NCBI GenBank assembly: GCA_025458735.1
Contig: JALORV010000070.1
Location: 1-5,940 of the forward strand
Direction: 5' to 3'
Length of the DNA stretch: 5,940 nt
DNA from: Burkholderiaceae bacterium
GTDB lineage: Bacteria; Pseudomonadota; Gammaproteobacteria; Burkholderiales; Burkholderiaceae
Position 1 is the first letter of the stretch; each line of letters begins with the position of its first letter. Below the pieces are notes generated by a model. The model saw only the letters and a list, made by a program, of their open reading frames with translations, was not told where the DNA came from and ran no database searches. Position numbers and translations under genes: made by a program. This document shows positions 1 through 5,940 of the stretch, in pieces.

Positions 1-200
1 TGCACGACCGCCTGCAGTGACGCCACGTCACGCTCTGCCGCGGCGAGCTTCACGGTCCAGGTCGAGCCCATCGTCGACCCGCCGAAGCTCGTGTAGCCGC
101 TGCGCGCCGCGGGCGCGGGCGGCCGTCCGCAGCCGGCCAGCGCGCCCAGGCCGAGCCCGACCACGAGCTGGCGGCGGCGCGGTGAAAGGATGGTGTCCAT
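1..200 (-). CDS. apbE: ApbE-type FAD:protein FMN transferase, N-terminal fragment
   Basis: Only the first 66 codons are inside the window; the gene continues beyond position 1. The N-terminus reads MDTILSPRRRQLVVGLGLG and ends its signal peptide at the lipobox L21-A22-G23-C24, predicting a lipoprotein exported across the inner membrane. After a short Pro/Ala-rich linker comes GGSTMGSTWTVKLA (40-53), the conserved opening of ApbE (pattern G-x-T-M-G-T/S-x-W/Y-x-V). ApbE enzymes use FAD and Mg2+ to attach FMN to Thr in D-x-x-S/T-G-A-T motifs, exactly those found in NqrB and NqrC here; acting outside the membrane fits the location of those sites. The start at 200 has GGAG 6 bases upstream and follows the CBS gene by 21 bases. 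The R8-R9-R10-Q-L-V-V stretch raises the possibility of Tat rather than Sec export. The catalytic part is off-window, so activity cannot be judged. Confidence 0.88.
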   Translation of the reverse strand, partial: MDTILSPRRRQLVVGLGLGALAGCGRPPAPAARSGYTSFGGSTMGSTWTVKLAAAERDVASLQAVV

Positions 201-206
201 CGGATT

Positions 207-210
207 CTCC
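207..210 (-). promoter_or_regulatory. Ribosome binding site of apbE
   Basis: GGAG, extended to GGAGA, lies 6 bases before the ATG at 200, within the 21-base gap after the CBS gene. It supports the chosen start. There is no hairpin-plus-T-run terminator in this gap, so apbE should share the upstream transcript. Confidence 0.55.
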
Positions 211-221
211 ACTGCGGAAGT

Positions 222-674
222 TCAGTTATCGAGCCGCGGCGGCTCGGCGCGCACCGCGGCCTCGAAGCGGCCCTCGCCGCGCTCGATCAGCAGGCGCACC
301 AGGTCGCCGATCGAGATCAGTCCGTAGACGCGCGGTCCGTCGATCACCAGAAGGTGGCGGTGGCGGTTCAGGTGCATCAGGCTCAGGGCGGCTTCCACGG
401 TGGTGCCGGGCGTGACGAAGCGCACGTCGCGCGTCATCACCAGCGAGACCGGCGTCGCCTTCGCGTCCAGACCGGCGCCGACGACGCGCACCAGCACATC
501 GCGCTCGGTGAAAATGCCGCCCACCAGCCCGTCCTCGGTCTTGATCAGAACCGCGCCGACATGCCGTGCCGCCATCACCGACACGGCCTCGGCGACGGTG
601 GACGATGCGGGCACCGAAATCAGTTCGTCGCTCGCCTTGTTGCGGACTACCTGCTCGACGGTCTGCTGCAGCAT
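222..674 (-). CDS. Two-CBS-domain protein in the nqr operon
   Basis: Encodes a 150-residue soluble protein made almost wholly of a CBS domain pair. CBS1 spans about 12-66 (LISVPASSTVAEAVSVM, then GGIFTERDVLVRV). CBS2 spans about 79-133 (VMTRDVRFVTPGTTVEAALSLM, then RHRHLLV and YGLISIGDLVRLL). Both repeats keep the G-h-x-T/S-x-x-D pattern (T56/D59 and S121/D124) that contacts the ribose of adenine nucleotides in many CBS proteins, so nucleotide binding is plausible. There is no signal peptide, membrane helix or attached enzyme domain, so it probably acts in the cytoplasm by contacting another protein. AGGAGG lies 6 bases before the ATG and overlaps the nqrF stop, pointing to coupled translation with NqrF; apbE follows 21 bases after its stop. 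CBS-pair modules often regulate linked transporters or enzymes, so control of Na+-NQR by energy or redox nucleotides is a reasonable guess. No function is shown by the sequence itself. Similar stand-alone CBS proteins occur in many unrelated contexts. Confidence 0.92.
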   Translation of the reverse strand: MLQQTVEQVVRNKASDELISVPASSTVAEAVSVMAARHVGAVLIKTEDGLVGGIFTERDVLVRVVGAGLDAKATPVSLVMTRDVRFVTPGTTVEAALSLMHLNRHRHLLVIDGPRVYGLISIGDLVRLLIERGEGRFEAAVRAEPPRLDN

Positions 675-680
675 GGTCTT

Positions 681-686
681 CCTCCT
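681..686 (-). promoter_or_regulatory. Ribosome binding site of the CBS gene, overlapping the nqrF stop
   Basis: A perfect AGGAGG lies 6 bases before the ATG at 674. It shares two bases with the TAG stop of nqrF (TAGGAGG). It is one of the strongest binding sites in the window, suggesting that the CBS protein is well translated and coupled to nqrF. Confidence 0.75.
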
Positions 687-1908
687 AGCCGAAATCGTCG
701 AGCATGATGTTCTCGCGGTCGACGCCGAGGTCCAGCAGCATGGCGATCACTGCCTTCGTCATCGGGCCAGGGCCGCACATGTAGTACTCGACATCCTCGG
801 GCGCCGGGTGATCCTTCAGGTAGTTCTGCAGGAGCACGTTGTGGATGAAGCCGGTCGGCCCCTTCCAGTTGTCCTCGGGCAGCGGCTCCGAGAGTGCCAG
901 GTGCCAGCTGAAGTTCGGGTTCTCGGCCGCCAGCCGGTCGAACTCCTCGACGTAGAACGCCTCGCGCATGCTGCGCGCTCCGTACCAGTAGGTCATCTTG
1001 CGCTTCGAGTGCAGCCGCAGCAGCTGGTCGAAGATGTGCGACCGCATCGGCGCCATGCCGGCGCCGCCGCCGACGAAGCACATCTCGGCCTGCGTGTCGC
1101 GCGCGAAGAACTCGCCGAACGGGCCCGAAACGGTCACTTCGTCGCCCGGCTTCAGGTTGAACACCCACGAGCTCATGATGCCCGGCGGGATGTCCTGCCG
1201 GTACTCGGGCGGGAAGGCGATGCGGATGGTGAACAGCAGCATGCCCTTTTCCAGCGGGTAGTTCGCCATCGAATAGGCACGCGTGATCGGCTCGGCCGAG
1301 ACCGAGCGGAAGCGCCACAGGTCGAACTTGTCCCACGCCTCGCGGAACTCCGGCTCGATCGCGAAGCTCTTGAAGTCGATGGCATGGGCCGGGCACTCGA
1401 GCTGCACGTAGCCACCGGCGCGGAACGGCACTTCCTCGCCCTCCGGCAGCGCGAGCTTCAACTCCTTGATGAAGGTGGCGACGTTGCGGTTGGAGACCAC
1501 CCGGCAGTTCCACTTGCGCACGCTGAAGACCTCGGGCGCCACCTCGATCTTCATGTCACCCTTGACCTTGACCTGGCAGGCCAGCCGGCAGCCGCGGCGT
1601 GCCTCGCCGGGACTGATGAAGCCGGTCTCGGTCGGCAGCAGCGAGCCGCCGCCTTCCCTGATCACCACTTCGCACACGCCGCAGGCGCCCTTGCCGCCAC
1701 AGGCCGACGGGATGAAGATCTTGTTGTCGGCCAGCGCTCCCAGCAGCGTGCCGCCGGCCGCCACCTTCAGCGTCTTGGACTCGTCCTCGTTGACGACGAT
1801 GGAGACGTCGCCCGCCGCCACCAGCCGGCTGCGCGCGCCCAGCAGGATGCCCACCAGCAGCAGCACCACCCCGGTGAACATCAGCACGGCCAGAACGATG
1901 TCGAGCAT
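685..1908 (-). CDS. nqrF: NqrF, NADH-oxidising 2Fe-2S/FAD subunit of Na+-NQR
   Basis: Encodes 407 residues, the standard NqrF length. It is the electron entry point: NADH reduces FAD, and electrons then pass through a 2Fe-2S centre. An N-terminal membrane helix (about 3-24) anchors it. The ferredoxin-like domain (about 34-125) holds ligands Cys70, Cys76, Cys79 and Cys111 ([13 protein letters not shown], then RLACQV), matching Vibrio cholerae numbering exactly. The FAD domain has R-A-Y-S-M-A-N-Y (210-217), again at the canonical position. The NADH domain has the glycine-rich [14 protein letters not shown] (278-291), YWYGARS (307-313) and YYMCGPGPM (375-383). The protein ends in the family-typical LDDFG. 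The start ATG at 1908 gives the usual MLDIVLAV and lies 15 bases after the nqrE stop, with only a weak GGGA upstream. Its TAG stop overlaps the ribosome binding site of the next gene. NqrF separates Nqr from the related Rnf complex, which lacks it. All catalytic features are intact. Confidence 0.98.
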   Translation of the reverse strand: MLDIVLAVLMFTGVVLLLVGILLGARSRLVAAGDVSIVVNEDESKTLKVAAGGTLLGALADNKIFIPSACGGKGACGVCEVVIREGGGSLLPTETGFISPGEARRGCRLACQVKVKGDMKIEVAPEVFSVRKWNCRVVSNRNVATFIKELKLALPEGEEVPFRAGGYVQLECPAHAIDFKSFAIEPEFREAWDKFDLWRFRSVSAEPITRAYSMANYPLEKGMLLFTIRIAFPPEYRQDIPPGIMSSWVFNLKPGDEVTVSGPFGEFFARDTQAEMCFVGGGAGMAPMRSHIFDQLLRLHSKRKMTYWYGARSMREAFYVEEFDRLAAENPNFSWHLALSEPLPEDNWKGPTGFIHNVLLQNYLKDHPAPEDVEYYMCGPGPMTKAVIAMLLDLGVDRENIMLDDFG

Positions 1909-1923
1909 GGCGTCGTTTCCCGT

Positions 1924-2538
1924 CTACAGCTGGATGCCCGAGAAGACCATGAAGGCAAGCGACATCAGGCCCGCCGTGATGAAGGTGATGCCGAGCCCCT
2001 TGAGCCCGTCGGGCACGTGCGAGTAGGTCAGCTTCTCGCGCACCGCCGCCAGCGCGACGATTGCGATGGCGAAGCCGAGCCCCGAACCGAAGCCGAACAC
2101 CACGCTCTCCGCAAACGAGTAGTCACGCTCCTGCATGAAGAGCGATCCGCCCAGGATCACGCAGTTGACCGCAATCAGCGGCAGGAAGACGCCCAGCGTG
2201 GTGTACAGCTTGGGCGCGTAGCGGTCGACGGCCATCTCGACGATCTGCACCGCAGCGGCAATGGTCCCGATGAACAGGATGAACGAGAGGAAGCTCAGGT
2301 TGACCGTGGCGAGCGACGGATGCACCCACGACAGCGCGCCTTCCGCCAGCAGGTAGTGCAGCAGCAGGTTGTTCAGCGGCACCGTCAGCACCTGCACGAA
2401 CACCACCGCGAGCCCCAGCCCGAGCGCAGTCTCCACCTTCTTCGAGCATGCCAGGAACGAGCACATGCCCAGGAAGTAGGCAAGCGCCATGTTCTCGATG
2501 AAGACCGAGCGGATGCCGAGGTTGAGGAAGTGTTCCAT
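1924..2538 (-). CDS. nqrE: NqrE, membrane subunit of Na+-NQR (iron-site half)
   Basis: Encodes 204 residues. NqrE is a six-helix inner-membrane protein homologous to NqrD and inverted relative to it; it supplies the other two cysteines of the intramembrane iron site. Family blocks are [20 protein letters not shown] (13-32) with Cys26, the same number as the Vibrio cholerae ligand, [16 protein letters not shown] (116-131) with Cys126, and [18 protein letters not shown]. In Vibrio cholerae the second ligand is Cys120, so this protein has about six extra residues between the ligands, most simply in the loop WVHPSLAT (71-78) before VNLSFLSF. Start ATG at 2538 gives the canonical [17 protein letters not shown]; only a weak, distant AAGGA is visible upstream, across the nqrD stop. 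The stop is 15 bases before nqrF. It is similar to RnfA but assigned by operon context. It looks intact. Confidence 0.96.
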   Translation of the reverse strand: MEHFLNLGIRSVFIENMALAYFLGMCSFLACSKKVETALGLGLAVVFVQVLTVPLNNLLLHYLLAEGALSWVHPSLATVNLSFLSFILFIGTIAAAVQIVEMAVDRYAPKLYTTLGVFLPLIAVNCVILGGSLFMQERDYSFAESVVFGFGSGLGFAIAIVALAAVREKLTYSHVPDGLKGLGITFITAGLMSLAFMVFSGIQL

Positions 2539-2550
2539 GGCGGCGGCGCG

Positions 2551-3189
2551 CTAGTCCTTTTCCTGCAGCTGCGGCTTCCAGGTGCGCAGCGCCCAGATCA
2601 GCAGGCCGATCACGAACAGCGCCGAGGGCGCCAGCAGCATCAGCCCGTTGGGCACGTACCAGCCGCCGTCCTTCACCAGCGGCAGCACCGTGAAACCGAA
2701 CACCTTGCCGGCCCCCAGCAGCTCGCGCGTGAAGCCGACCAGCAGCAGCACCAGCGAGTAGCCGAGGCCGTTGCCGATGCCATCCCACAGCGAGCGCAGC
2801 GGCGGGTTCTGCATCGCGAAGCCTTCGGCCCGCCCCATCACGATGCAGTTGGTGATGATGAGCCCGACGAACACCGACAGCTCCAGCGACAGCTCGTACA
2901 GCGTGGCCCGCAGGATCTGGTCGAACACGATGACCAGCGACGCGATGATCGACAGCTGGACGATGATGCGGATGCTGCCCGGCGTGTGGTTGCGCACCAG
3001 GCTCACCGCCAGGTTGGCGAGCGCGGTCACCAGCGTCACGCCGATGCCCATGACGAGCGCCTTGTCCATGCGCGTCGTCACCGCCAGCGCGGAGCAGATG
3101 CCGAGCACCTGCACGCCGATCGGATTGTTGATGACCAGCGGGTCGAGCAGCGCCTTGCGGTCTTCGCGGGACATCGGGATTGCGCTCAT
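2551..3189 (-). CDS. nqrD: NqrD, membrane subunit of Na+-NQR (iron-site half)
   Basis: Encodes 212 residues, typical for NqrD. It is a six-helix inner-membrane protein that pairs with NqrE in an inverted arrangement, the two holding an iron centre between them. The family signature [18 protein letters not shown] (21-38) contains Cys32, and [16 protein letters not shown] (111-126) contains Cys115. Their spacing of 83 equals that of the iron-ligand pair Cys29/Cys112 in Vibrio cholerae NqrD. Hydrophobic segments run about 22-38, 42-66, 73-95, 103-120, 138-158 and 183-202. I chose the ATG at 3189 because it overlaps the nqrC stop (ATGA) and has the purine run GGGAGGGG 8 bases upstream. The next ATG (codon 6) would give MSREDRKA and cannot be fully excluded. 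It is related to RnfE, but the operon defines it as NqrD. Stop TAG at 2551 is followed 12 bases later by nqrE. Confidence 0.96.
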   Translation of the reverse strand: MSAIPMSREDRKALLDPLVINNPIGVQVLGICSALAVTTRMDKALVMGIGVTLVTALANLAVSLVRNHTPGSIRIIVQLSIIASLVIVFDQILRATLYELSLELSVFVGLIITNCIVMGRAEGFAMQNPPLRSLWDGIGNGLGYSLVLLLVGFTRELLGAGKVFGFTVLPLVKDGGWYVPNGLMLLAPSALFVIGLLIWALRTWKPQLQEKD

Positions 3190-3995
3190 GCCTCCTGCCC
3201 CTCCCGGAAGCGCCGCAGGAACTTGCCGTAGCCGTTGTCGGACAGCCAGAACTGCATCAGTCGCGTGATCGCGTTGCTGGTCACGGTGGCGCCGGACAGG
3301 CCGTCGACCCGCAGCGGATCGGCATCCGGTGCACCGGCCTCGCCCTTGATGACCGTGATGCGGGCGTTCCACTGGTCGTCGAAGCCGCGCCGGCCGCGCC
3401 ACAGTGCCTGCCACTTCGGGTTGCCGATCTCGCCGCCGAGGCCCGGTGTCTCCTTCTGGTCGTAGTAGGTCAGGCCCCGCACCGTGTTGGTATCGCGGTC
3501 GAGCGAGAGAAAGCCGTAGATCGTGCCCCACATGCCGAGTCCCTCGACCGCGATCACGATCTGGTCGACCACCTTGTCCTTGCCGGCCGGGCCGTCCTTC
3601 ATGATGAAGTAGACGATGCCGTAGTTCGGCAGCCGGCCGATGCCGGCGTTGTTGGGCGGTGCGACGCGGCTCATCGCCGGGTCACCGCGGGCCTTGCGCT
3701 GGTCGTAGGCACGCGCGTCCATGCGATCCGCGGGCACCAGCTCGCCAGTGGCCAGGTCCACCAGCCGCACCCTTATCCGCTCGGCAAAGATGCGGCTGAC
3801 CTCCTGCTCGGATACATCGGTGCCGGGCTCGATCAGGCCGGCGGCGAGCAGCACGTTCTTCTCCATGTACAGGCGCGCGGCCGCCGCCTGCCGCGGCTGC
3901 AGGCTGACGGCAGCCACCGACACCAGCAGTGCGCAGACGACGCAGACCGTCGTCGCGAACAGCAGCGTGTAGCGCGTGCTCTCAGGCCTGGCCAC
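3186..3995 (-). CDS. nqrC: NqrC, periplasmic-facing FMN subunit of Na+-NQR
   Basis: Encodes 269 residues, usual length for NqrC. A single N-terminal membrane anchor (about residues 10-32, [17 protein letters not shown]) holds a soluble FMN-binding domain on the outer face of the inner membrane. The domain shows [12 protein letters not shown] (123-134), [13 protein letters not shown] (154-166), the conserved ETPGLG (182-187), and the flavinylation motif D-G-L-S-G-A-T at 231-237 with acceptor Thr237. NqrC relays electrons between the NqrD/E iron site and NqrB. The start is a GTG, 14 bases inside nqrB, chosen because GGAGG sits 7 bases upstream and because the resulting N-terminus ([10 protein letters not shown] before the anchor) fits the family. 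The 3' end overlaps the nqrD start as ATGA. It resembles RnfG, but the neighbours NqrA, NqrB and NqrF settle it as NqrC. All key residues seen are intact. Confidence 0.96.
   Translation of the reverse strand: MARPESTRYTLLFATTVCVVCALLVSVAAVSLQPRQAAAARLYMEKNVLLAAGLIEPGTDVSEQEVSRIFAERIRVRLVDLATGELVPADRMDARAYDQRKARGDPAMSRVAPPNNAGIGRLPNYGIVYFIMKDGPAGKDKVVDQIVIAVEGLGMWGTIYGFLSLDRDTNTVRGLTYYDQKETPGLGGEIGNPKWQALWRGRRGFDDQWNARITVIKGEAGAPDADPLRVDGLSGATVTSNAITRLMQFWLSDNGYGKFLRRFREGQEA
3191..3205 (-). promoter_or_regulatory. Double purine-rich ribosome binding region of nqrD
   Basis: GGGAGGGGCAGGAGG precedes the nqrD ATG. GGGAGGGG is well spaced (8 bases), while the closer AGGAGG is only 1 base away, too near to serve this start. 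The run lies within the last codons of nqrC (R-E-G-Q-E-A). Confidence 0.5.
3285..3287 (-). other. FMN attachment codon, NqrC Thr237
   Basis: ACC codon for the last residue of D-x-x-S-G-A-T in NqrC, the second predicted ApbE target in this operon. The motif is seen directly; flavinylation is inferred from the family. Confidence 0.85.
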
Positions 3996-5211
3996 GGCGC
4001 AGCCTCCGGTTGATGTTGGCCTTGACGAACACGTAGTCGATCACCGGCGCCATCACGTTCATGAACAGGATCACCAGCATCATCGCTTCCGGGTAGGCCG
4101 GGTTGACGATGCGGATCAGCACCACCATCGCGCCGATCATGAAGCCATAGATCCACTTGCCCTTCTCCGAAAACGGCGAAGTGACGGGATCGGTCGCCAT
4201 GAACGCCGTGCCGAAGGCCCAGCCGCCCAGCACCATGTGCCACCAGAAGGGCACTGCGAACCACGGATTGGTGGCCGAGCCGATCGCGTTGAAAAGCAGC
4301 GCCATTGCGATCGTGCCGAGCGCCACACCGACCATCGTGCGCCAGGACCCGACCTTGGTCACCGCGATGATGACGGCGCCGATCAGGCAGGCGAGCGCCG
4401 AGGTTTCACCCATGCTGCCGGGCTCGAGCCCGATGAAGGCGTTCCACCATGACCAGCCGGCCTGCTCGAAGGGCTGCGTCATCACCCGCAGCTCGGCGAG
4501 CCGCGTGGCGCCGGAAAAGCCATCGACGGCAGCGCCCTGCGGCACGGCGGTCCATACCTTGTCGCCCGAGATCTCGGCCGGATAGGCGAAAAACAGGAAG
4601 GCCCGCGCCGCGAGCGCCGGGTTGATGAAGTTCATGCCGGTGCCGCCGAACACTTCCTTGGCGATCACCACGCCGAAGCTGATGCCGAGCGCAGCCTGCC
4701 ACAGCGGCGTGGTCGGCGGCAGGATCAGCGGGAACAGGATGCCGGTGACGAAGAAGCCCTCGTTGACCTCGACCTTGCGCACGATCGCGAACAGCACTTC
4801 CCAGGTGAGCCCGACCACCATCGTCACGATGTAGAGCGGCACGAAGTACAGCGCCCCGTGCACGAGGTTGGCGAAGCTGCTCGACGGGTCGTAGCCGACG
4901 CCGAGCGCACGCAGCACGTCGTGGCGCCAGCCCTCGAGGCTCGCCGCCTTCGCCGGATCGATCGCCAGGTTGGCCTGCAGGCCGGTGTTGAACATCGCCA
5001 TGAACACGCACGGCAGCGTGGCGATGACCACGGTCATCATGATGCGCTTGAGGTCGATGGCGTCGCGCACGTGCGCGCCCGTACCCGTCACCGACGACGG
5101 CGAGTAGAAGAACGTGTCCATCGCCTCCCACAGCGGGTGCCAGCGATGCAGCCTGCCGCCCTGCTCGAAGTGGGGCGCGACCTGGTCGAGCCGTTGCCGC
5201 AGCCAGCGCAT
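3982..5211 (-). CDS. nqrB: NqrB, membrane subunit of Na+-NQR with covalent FMN
   Basis: Encodes 409 residues, normal for NqrB, an integral inner-membrane subunit that carries covalent FMN and riboflavin and is central to Na+ translocation and quinone reduction. The N-terminal amphipathic region (RWLRQRLDQVAPHF) is followed by hydrophobic segments including residues about 56-75, 119-144, 153-185, 272-288, 293-311, 323-340 and 354-395. The flavinylation motif D-G-F-S-G-A-T lies at 230-236, with acceptor Thr236, the same number as in Vibrio cholerae NqrB. Other family blocks are VNEGFFVTG (149-157) and INPALAARAF (196-205). I chose the ATG at 5211 over an in-frame ATG 27 codons upstream because it overlaps the nqrA stop as TGATG, has AAGGA 6 bases ahead, and gives the family N-terminus; the upstream extension is nqrA sequence in another frame. 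The 3' end overlaps nqrC by 14 bases. It is intact. Translation may depend on nqrA, so the nqrA frameshift could lower its yield. Confidence 0.97.
   Translation of the reverse strand: MRWLRQRLDQVAPHFEQGGRLHRWHPLWEAMDTFFYSPSSVTGTGAHVRDAIDLKRIMMTVVIATLPCVFMAMFNTGLQANLAIDPAKAASLEGWRHDVLRALGVGYDPSSSFANLVHGALYFVPLYIVTMVVGLTWEVLFAIVRKVEVNEGFFVTGILFPLILPPTTPLWQAALGISFGVVIAKEVFGGTGMNFINPALAARAFLFFAYPAEISGDKVWTAVPQGAAVDGFSGATRLAELRVMTQPFEQAGWSWWNAFIGLEPGSMGETSALACLIGAVIIAVTKVGSWRTMVGVALGTIAMALLFNAIGSATNPWFAVPFWWHMVLGGWAFGTAFMATDPVTSPFSEKGKWIYGFMIGAMVVLIRIVNPAYPEAMMLVILFMNVMAPVIDYVFVKANINRRLRRGQA
4003..4007 (-). promoter_or_regulatory. Ribosome binding site deciding the GTG start of nqrC
   Basis: A full GGAGG lies 7 bases before the GTG at 3995 and inside the end of nqrB (the NRRLRR codons). 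It supports the non-ATG start and coupled translation with nqrB. Confidence 0.7.
4504..4506 (-). other. FMN attachment codon, NqrB Thr236
   Basis: ACG codon for the Thr at the end of D-x-x-S-G-A-T. In characterised Na+-NQR this Thr is joined to FMN by a phosphoester bond made by ApbE, which is encoded at the other end of this window. The motif is seen directly; the modification is inferred from the family. Confidence 0.85.
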
Positions 5212-5940
5212 CAGCCTTCCTTCTCGATGCGGTCGAGCGCCGCGCGCAGCAGCGGGCCGTACTCGGTCTTGCCCGGGCAGACGTAGGTACACAGCGCGAC
5301 GTCGTCCTCGTCGAGCTCGAGCGCGCCGAGTTCGGCGGCGCGCTGGTCGTCACGGATGATCAGCGCGCGCAGCAGGAAGGTGGGCAGGATGTCGAAGGGC
5401 ATGACCCGCTCGTAGCTGCCGATCGGTGCTGGTGCTGAAGGCGAAGCGGTGGGCGCGCCGCCAGGCGCCGAGCACGGCGCCGGTCACCGAGAACTTCTCC
5501 GCACCGGGCGCGATGTAGCCGAACATTTCGCGCTCCCCGGCCTCCGGGACCACCGCCACCTGCAGATGATGGCGTCCCAGGAAGGCGTCCGCCGGCGAGG
5601 TCCGCGCGCGACCGTCGAGCACGGACCCGGAGATGATGCGCTGGCGGCCCGCTTGCAGCTCTCCGTCCAGCAGTTCGTCGAGCGAGGCTCCGAGCCGGGT
5701 CTGCAGCAGCCGCGGCCGCAGCACGCCCGGACCGCCCAGCGAGATGACGCGACCGACATCGAGGCGGCCGGTCGCAACGAGATGTCCGAGCGCAATCACG
5801 TCCTGGTAGCCGATGGTCCAGACGCTGCGGTGCAGTCCGACCGGCAGCAGCCGGTGCACGTGCCAGCCGGCGTTGCCGGCCGGGTGTGGCCCGGCGAACG
5901 ATTCCACCTGCACGCCGGCGGGCGCCGGCACCTGCATGCC
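5211..5940 (-). CDS. nqrA: NqrA, Na+-NQR subunit A; 5'-truncated by window, broken by an apparent frameshift
   Basis: This is the C-terminal part of NqrA, the peripheral cytoplasmic subunit of Na+-NQR; the start lies beyond 5940. Two frames together match the family. Frame one (5940 to about 5425) carries the typical segments [44 protein letters not shown] and finally FAFSTST. Frame two (about 5426 to 5211) continues with [39 protein letters not shown] and the ending RIEKEG, all hallmarks of the NqrA C-terminus. The family normally has about nine residues of the type xGxxRAMVP between these blocks. Here they are missing and the frame shifts, consistent with a deletion of about 26 bases. Read as it stands, the first frame adds 24 unrelated residues after FSTST and stops at 5350, losing the last 71 native residues. 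The NqrA stop overlaps the nqrB start (TGATG). Family assignment is secure; whether the break is biological or an assembly error is not. Confidence 0.93.
5218..5222 (-). promoter_or_regulatory. Ribosome binding site of nqrB inside nqrA
   Basis: AAGGA lies 6 bases before the nqrB ATG and within the last codons of nqrA (the E-K-E-G tail). Together with the TGATG overlap it supports translational coupling of nqrB to nqrA and the start at 5211. Confidence 0.6.
5424..5433 (-). other. Frameshift/deletion junction in nqrA
   Basis: This is where the two NqrA frames meet. The upstream frame reads F-S-T-S-T with the last Thr codon at 5427-5425. The downstream frame starts matching the family at the CCG (Pro) codon 5426-5424 of PIGSYERV. 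From the F codon to that Pro codon there are 10 bases, where the family pattern as I recall it would need about 36. Everything on both sides looks like intact NqrA, so a single lesion explains the break. Confidence 0.85.

Noticed and set aside
400..3231. A 943-codon open frame on the plus strand, antisense to the CBS gene, nqrF, nqrE and nqrD.
   Set aside because: It spans four well-identified genes on the other strand. Its predicted product is low-complexity, rich in His, Arg, Gln, Asp and Ala, as expected from the antisense reading of high-GC codons. No domain is visible.
2551..3531. A 114-residue N-terminal extension of NqrD (start at 3531).
   Set aside because: The extension is nqrC sequence read out of frame. 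The family N-terminus, the ATGA overlap and the upstream purine run all point to 3189.
1924..3995. An Rnf complex (RnfA/E/G relatives) instead of Nqr.
   Set aside because: NqrC, D and E do resemble RnfG, E and A, but NqrA, NqrB with Thr236 and an NqrF carrying both 2Fe-2S and FAD/NADH domains are present. There are no RnfB- or RnfC-type ferredoxin subunits.
3180..4013. A 277-codon plus-strand frame opposite nqrC.
   Set aside because: It mirrors nqrC almost exactly, has the same His/Arg/Ala-rich antisense composition, and shows no recognisable motif. The minus-strand NqrC is unmistakable.
4406..5353. A 315-codon minus-strand frame overlapping nqrB and the end of nqrA.
   Set aside because: It is the same strand in the wrong frame, with an Arg/Ala-rich composition and no family match. 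NqrB in the neighbouring frame has the flavinylation motif and membrane helices.
5424..5433. Programmed ribosomal frameshifting in nqrA.
   Set aside because: There is no slippery heptamer or clear downstream structure at the junction, and about nine family residues are missing as well as the frame. A deletion or assembly error explains both; slippage does not.

Overview
The window holds most of one operon, read entirely from the minus strand: nqrA(3' part)-nqrB-nqrC-nqrD-nqrE-nqrF-CBS-domain gene-apbE(5' part). It encodes the Na+-translocating NADH:quinone oxidoreductase (Na+-NQR), a two-CBS-domain protein, and the flavin transferase that matures the complex. The high G+C content, strong third-position G/C bias and nqrABCDEF order suggest a high-GC proteobacterium, probably beta or gamma. 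The genus cannot be named from this sequence.

Layout, in order of transcription from high to low coordinates: 5940-5211 is the C-terminal part of NqrA, running off the window edge and carrying an apparent frameshift near 5424-5433. Next come 5211-3982 NqrB, 3995-3186 NqrC, 3189-2551 NqrD, 2538-1924 NqrE, 1908-685 NqrF, 674-222 the CBS-pair protein, and 200-1 the N-terminus of an ApbE-type FAD:protein FMN transferase with a lipoprotein signal. Neighbouring genes overlap or lie within about 21 bases of each other. No stretch over 300 bases lacks a gene, and there is no room for a conventional internal promoter or terminator outside coding sequence.

How the parts work together: NqrF takes electrons from NADH through FAD and a 2Fe-2S centre. 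They pass through the NqrD/NqrE iron site and the flavins of NqrC and NqrB to quinone, and Na+ is expelled. NqrA contributes to the cytoplasmic and quinone-associated part of the complex. NqrB and NqrC both keep the D-x-x-S-G-A-T motif whose Thr receives FMN from ApbE, and apbE lies in the same operon. All cofactor ligands that can be checked in NqrB-F are present. The sequence therefore predicts a working enzyme except for NqrA, whose reading frame is broken.

Two points deserve attention. One is the nqrA frameshift, consistent with loss of about 26 bases, which could be a real mutation or an assembly error. The other is the CBS-domain gene placed between nqrF and apbE, a candidate nucleotide-responsive partner of the complex. 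I found no evidence of a wholly new system, RNA gene, CRISPR array or mobile element.
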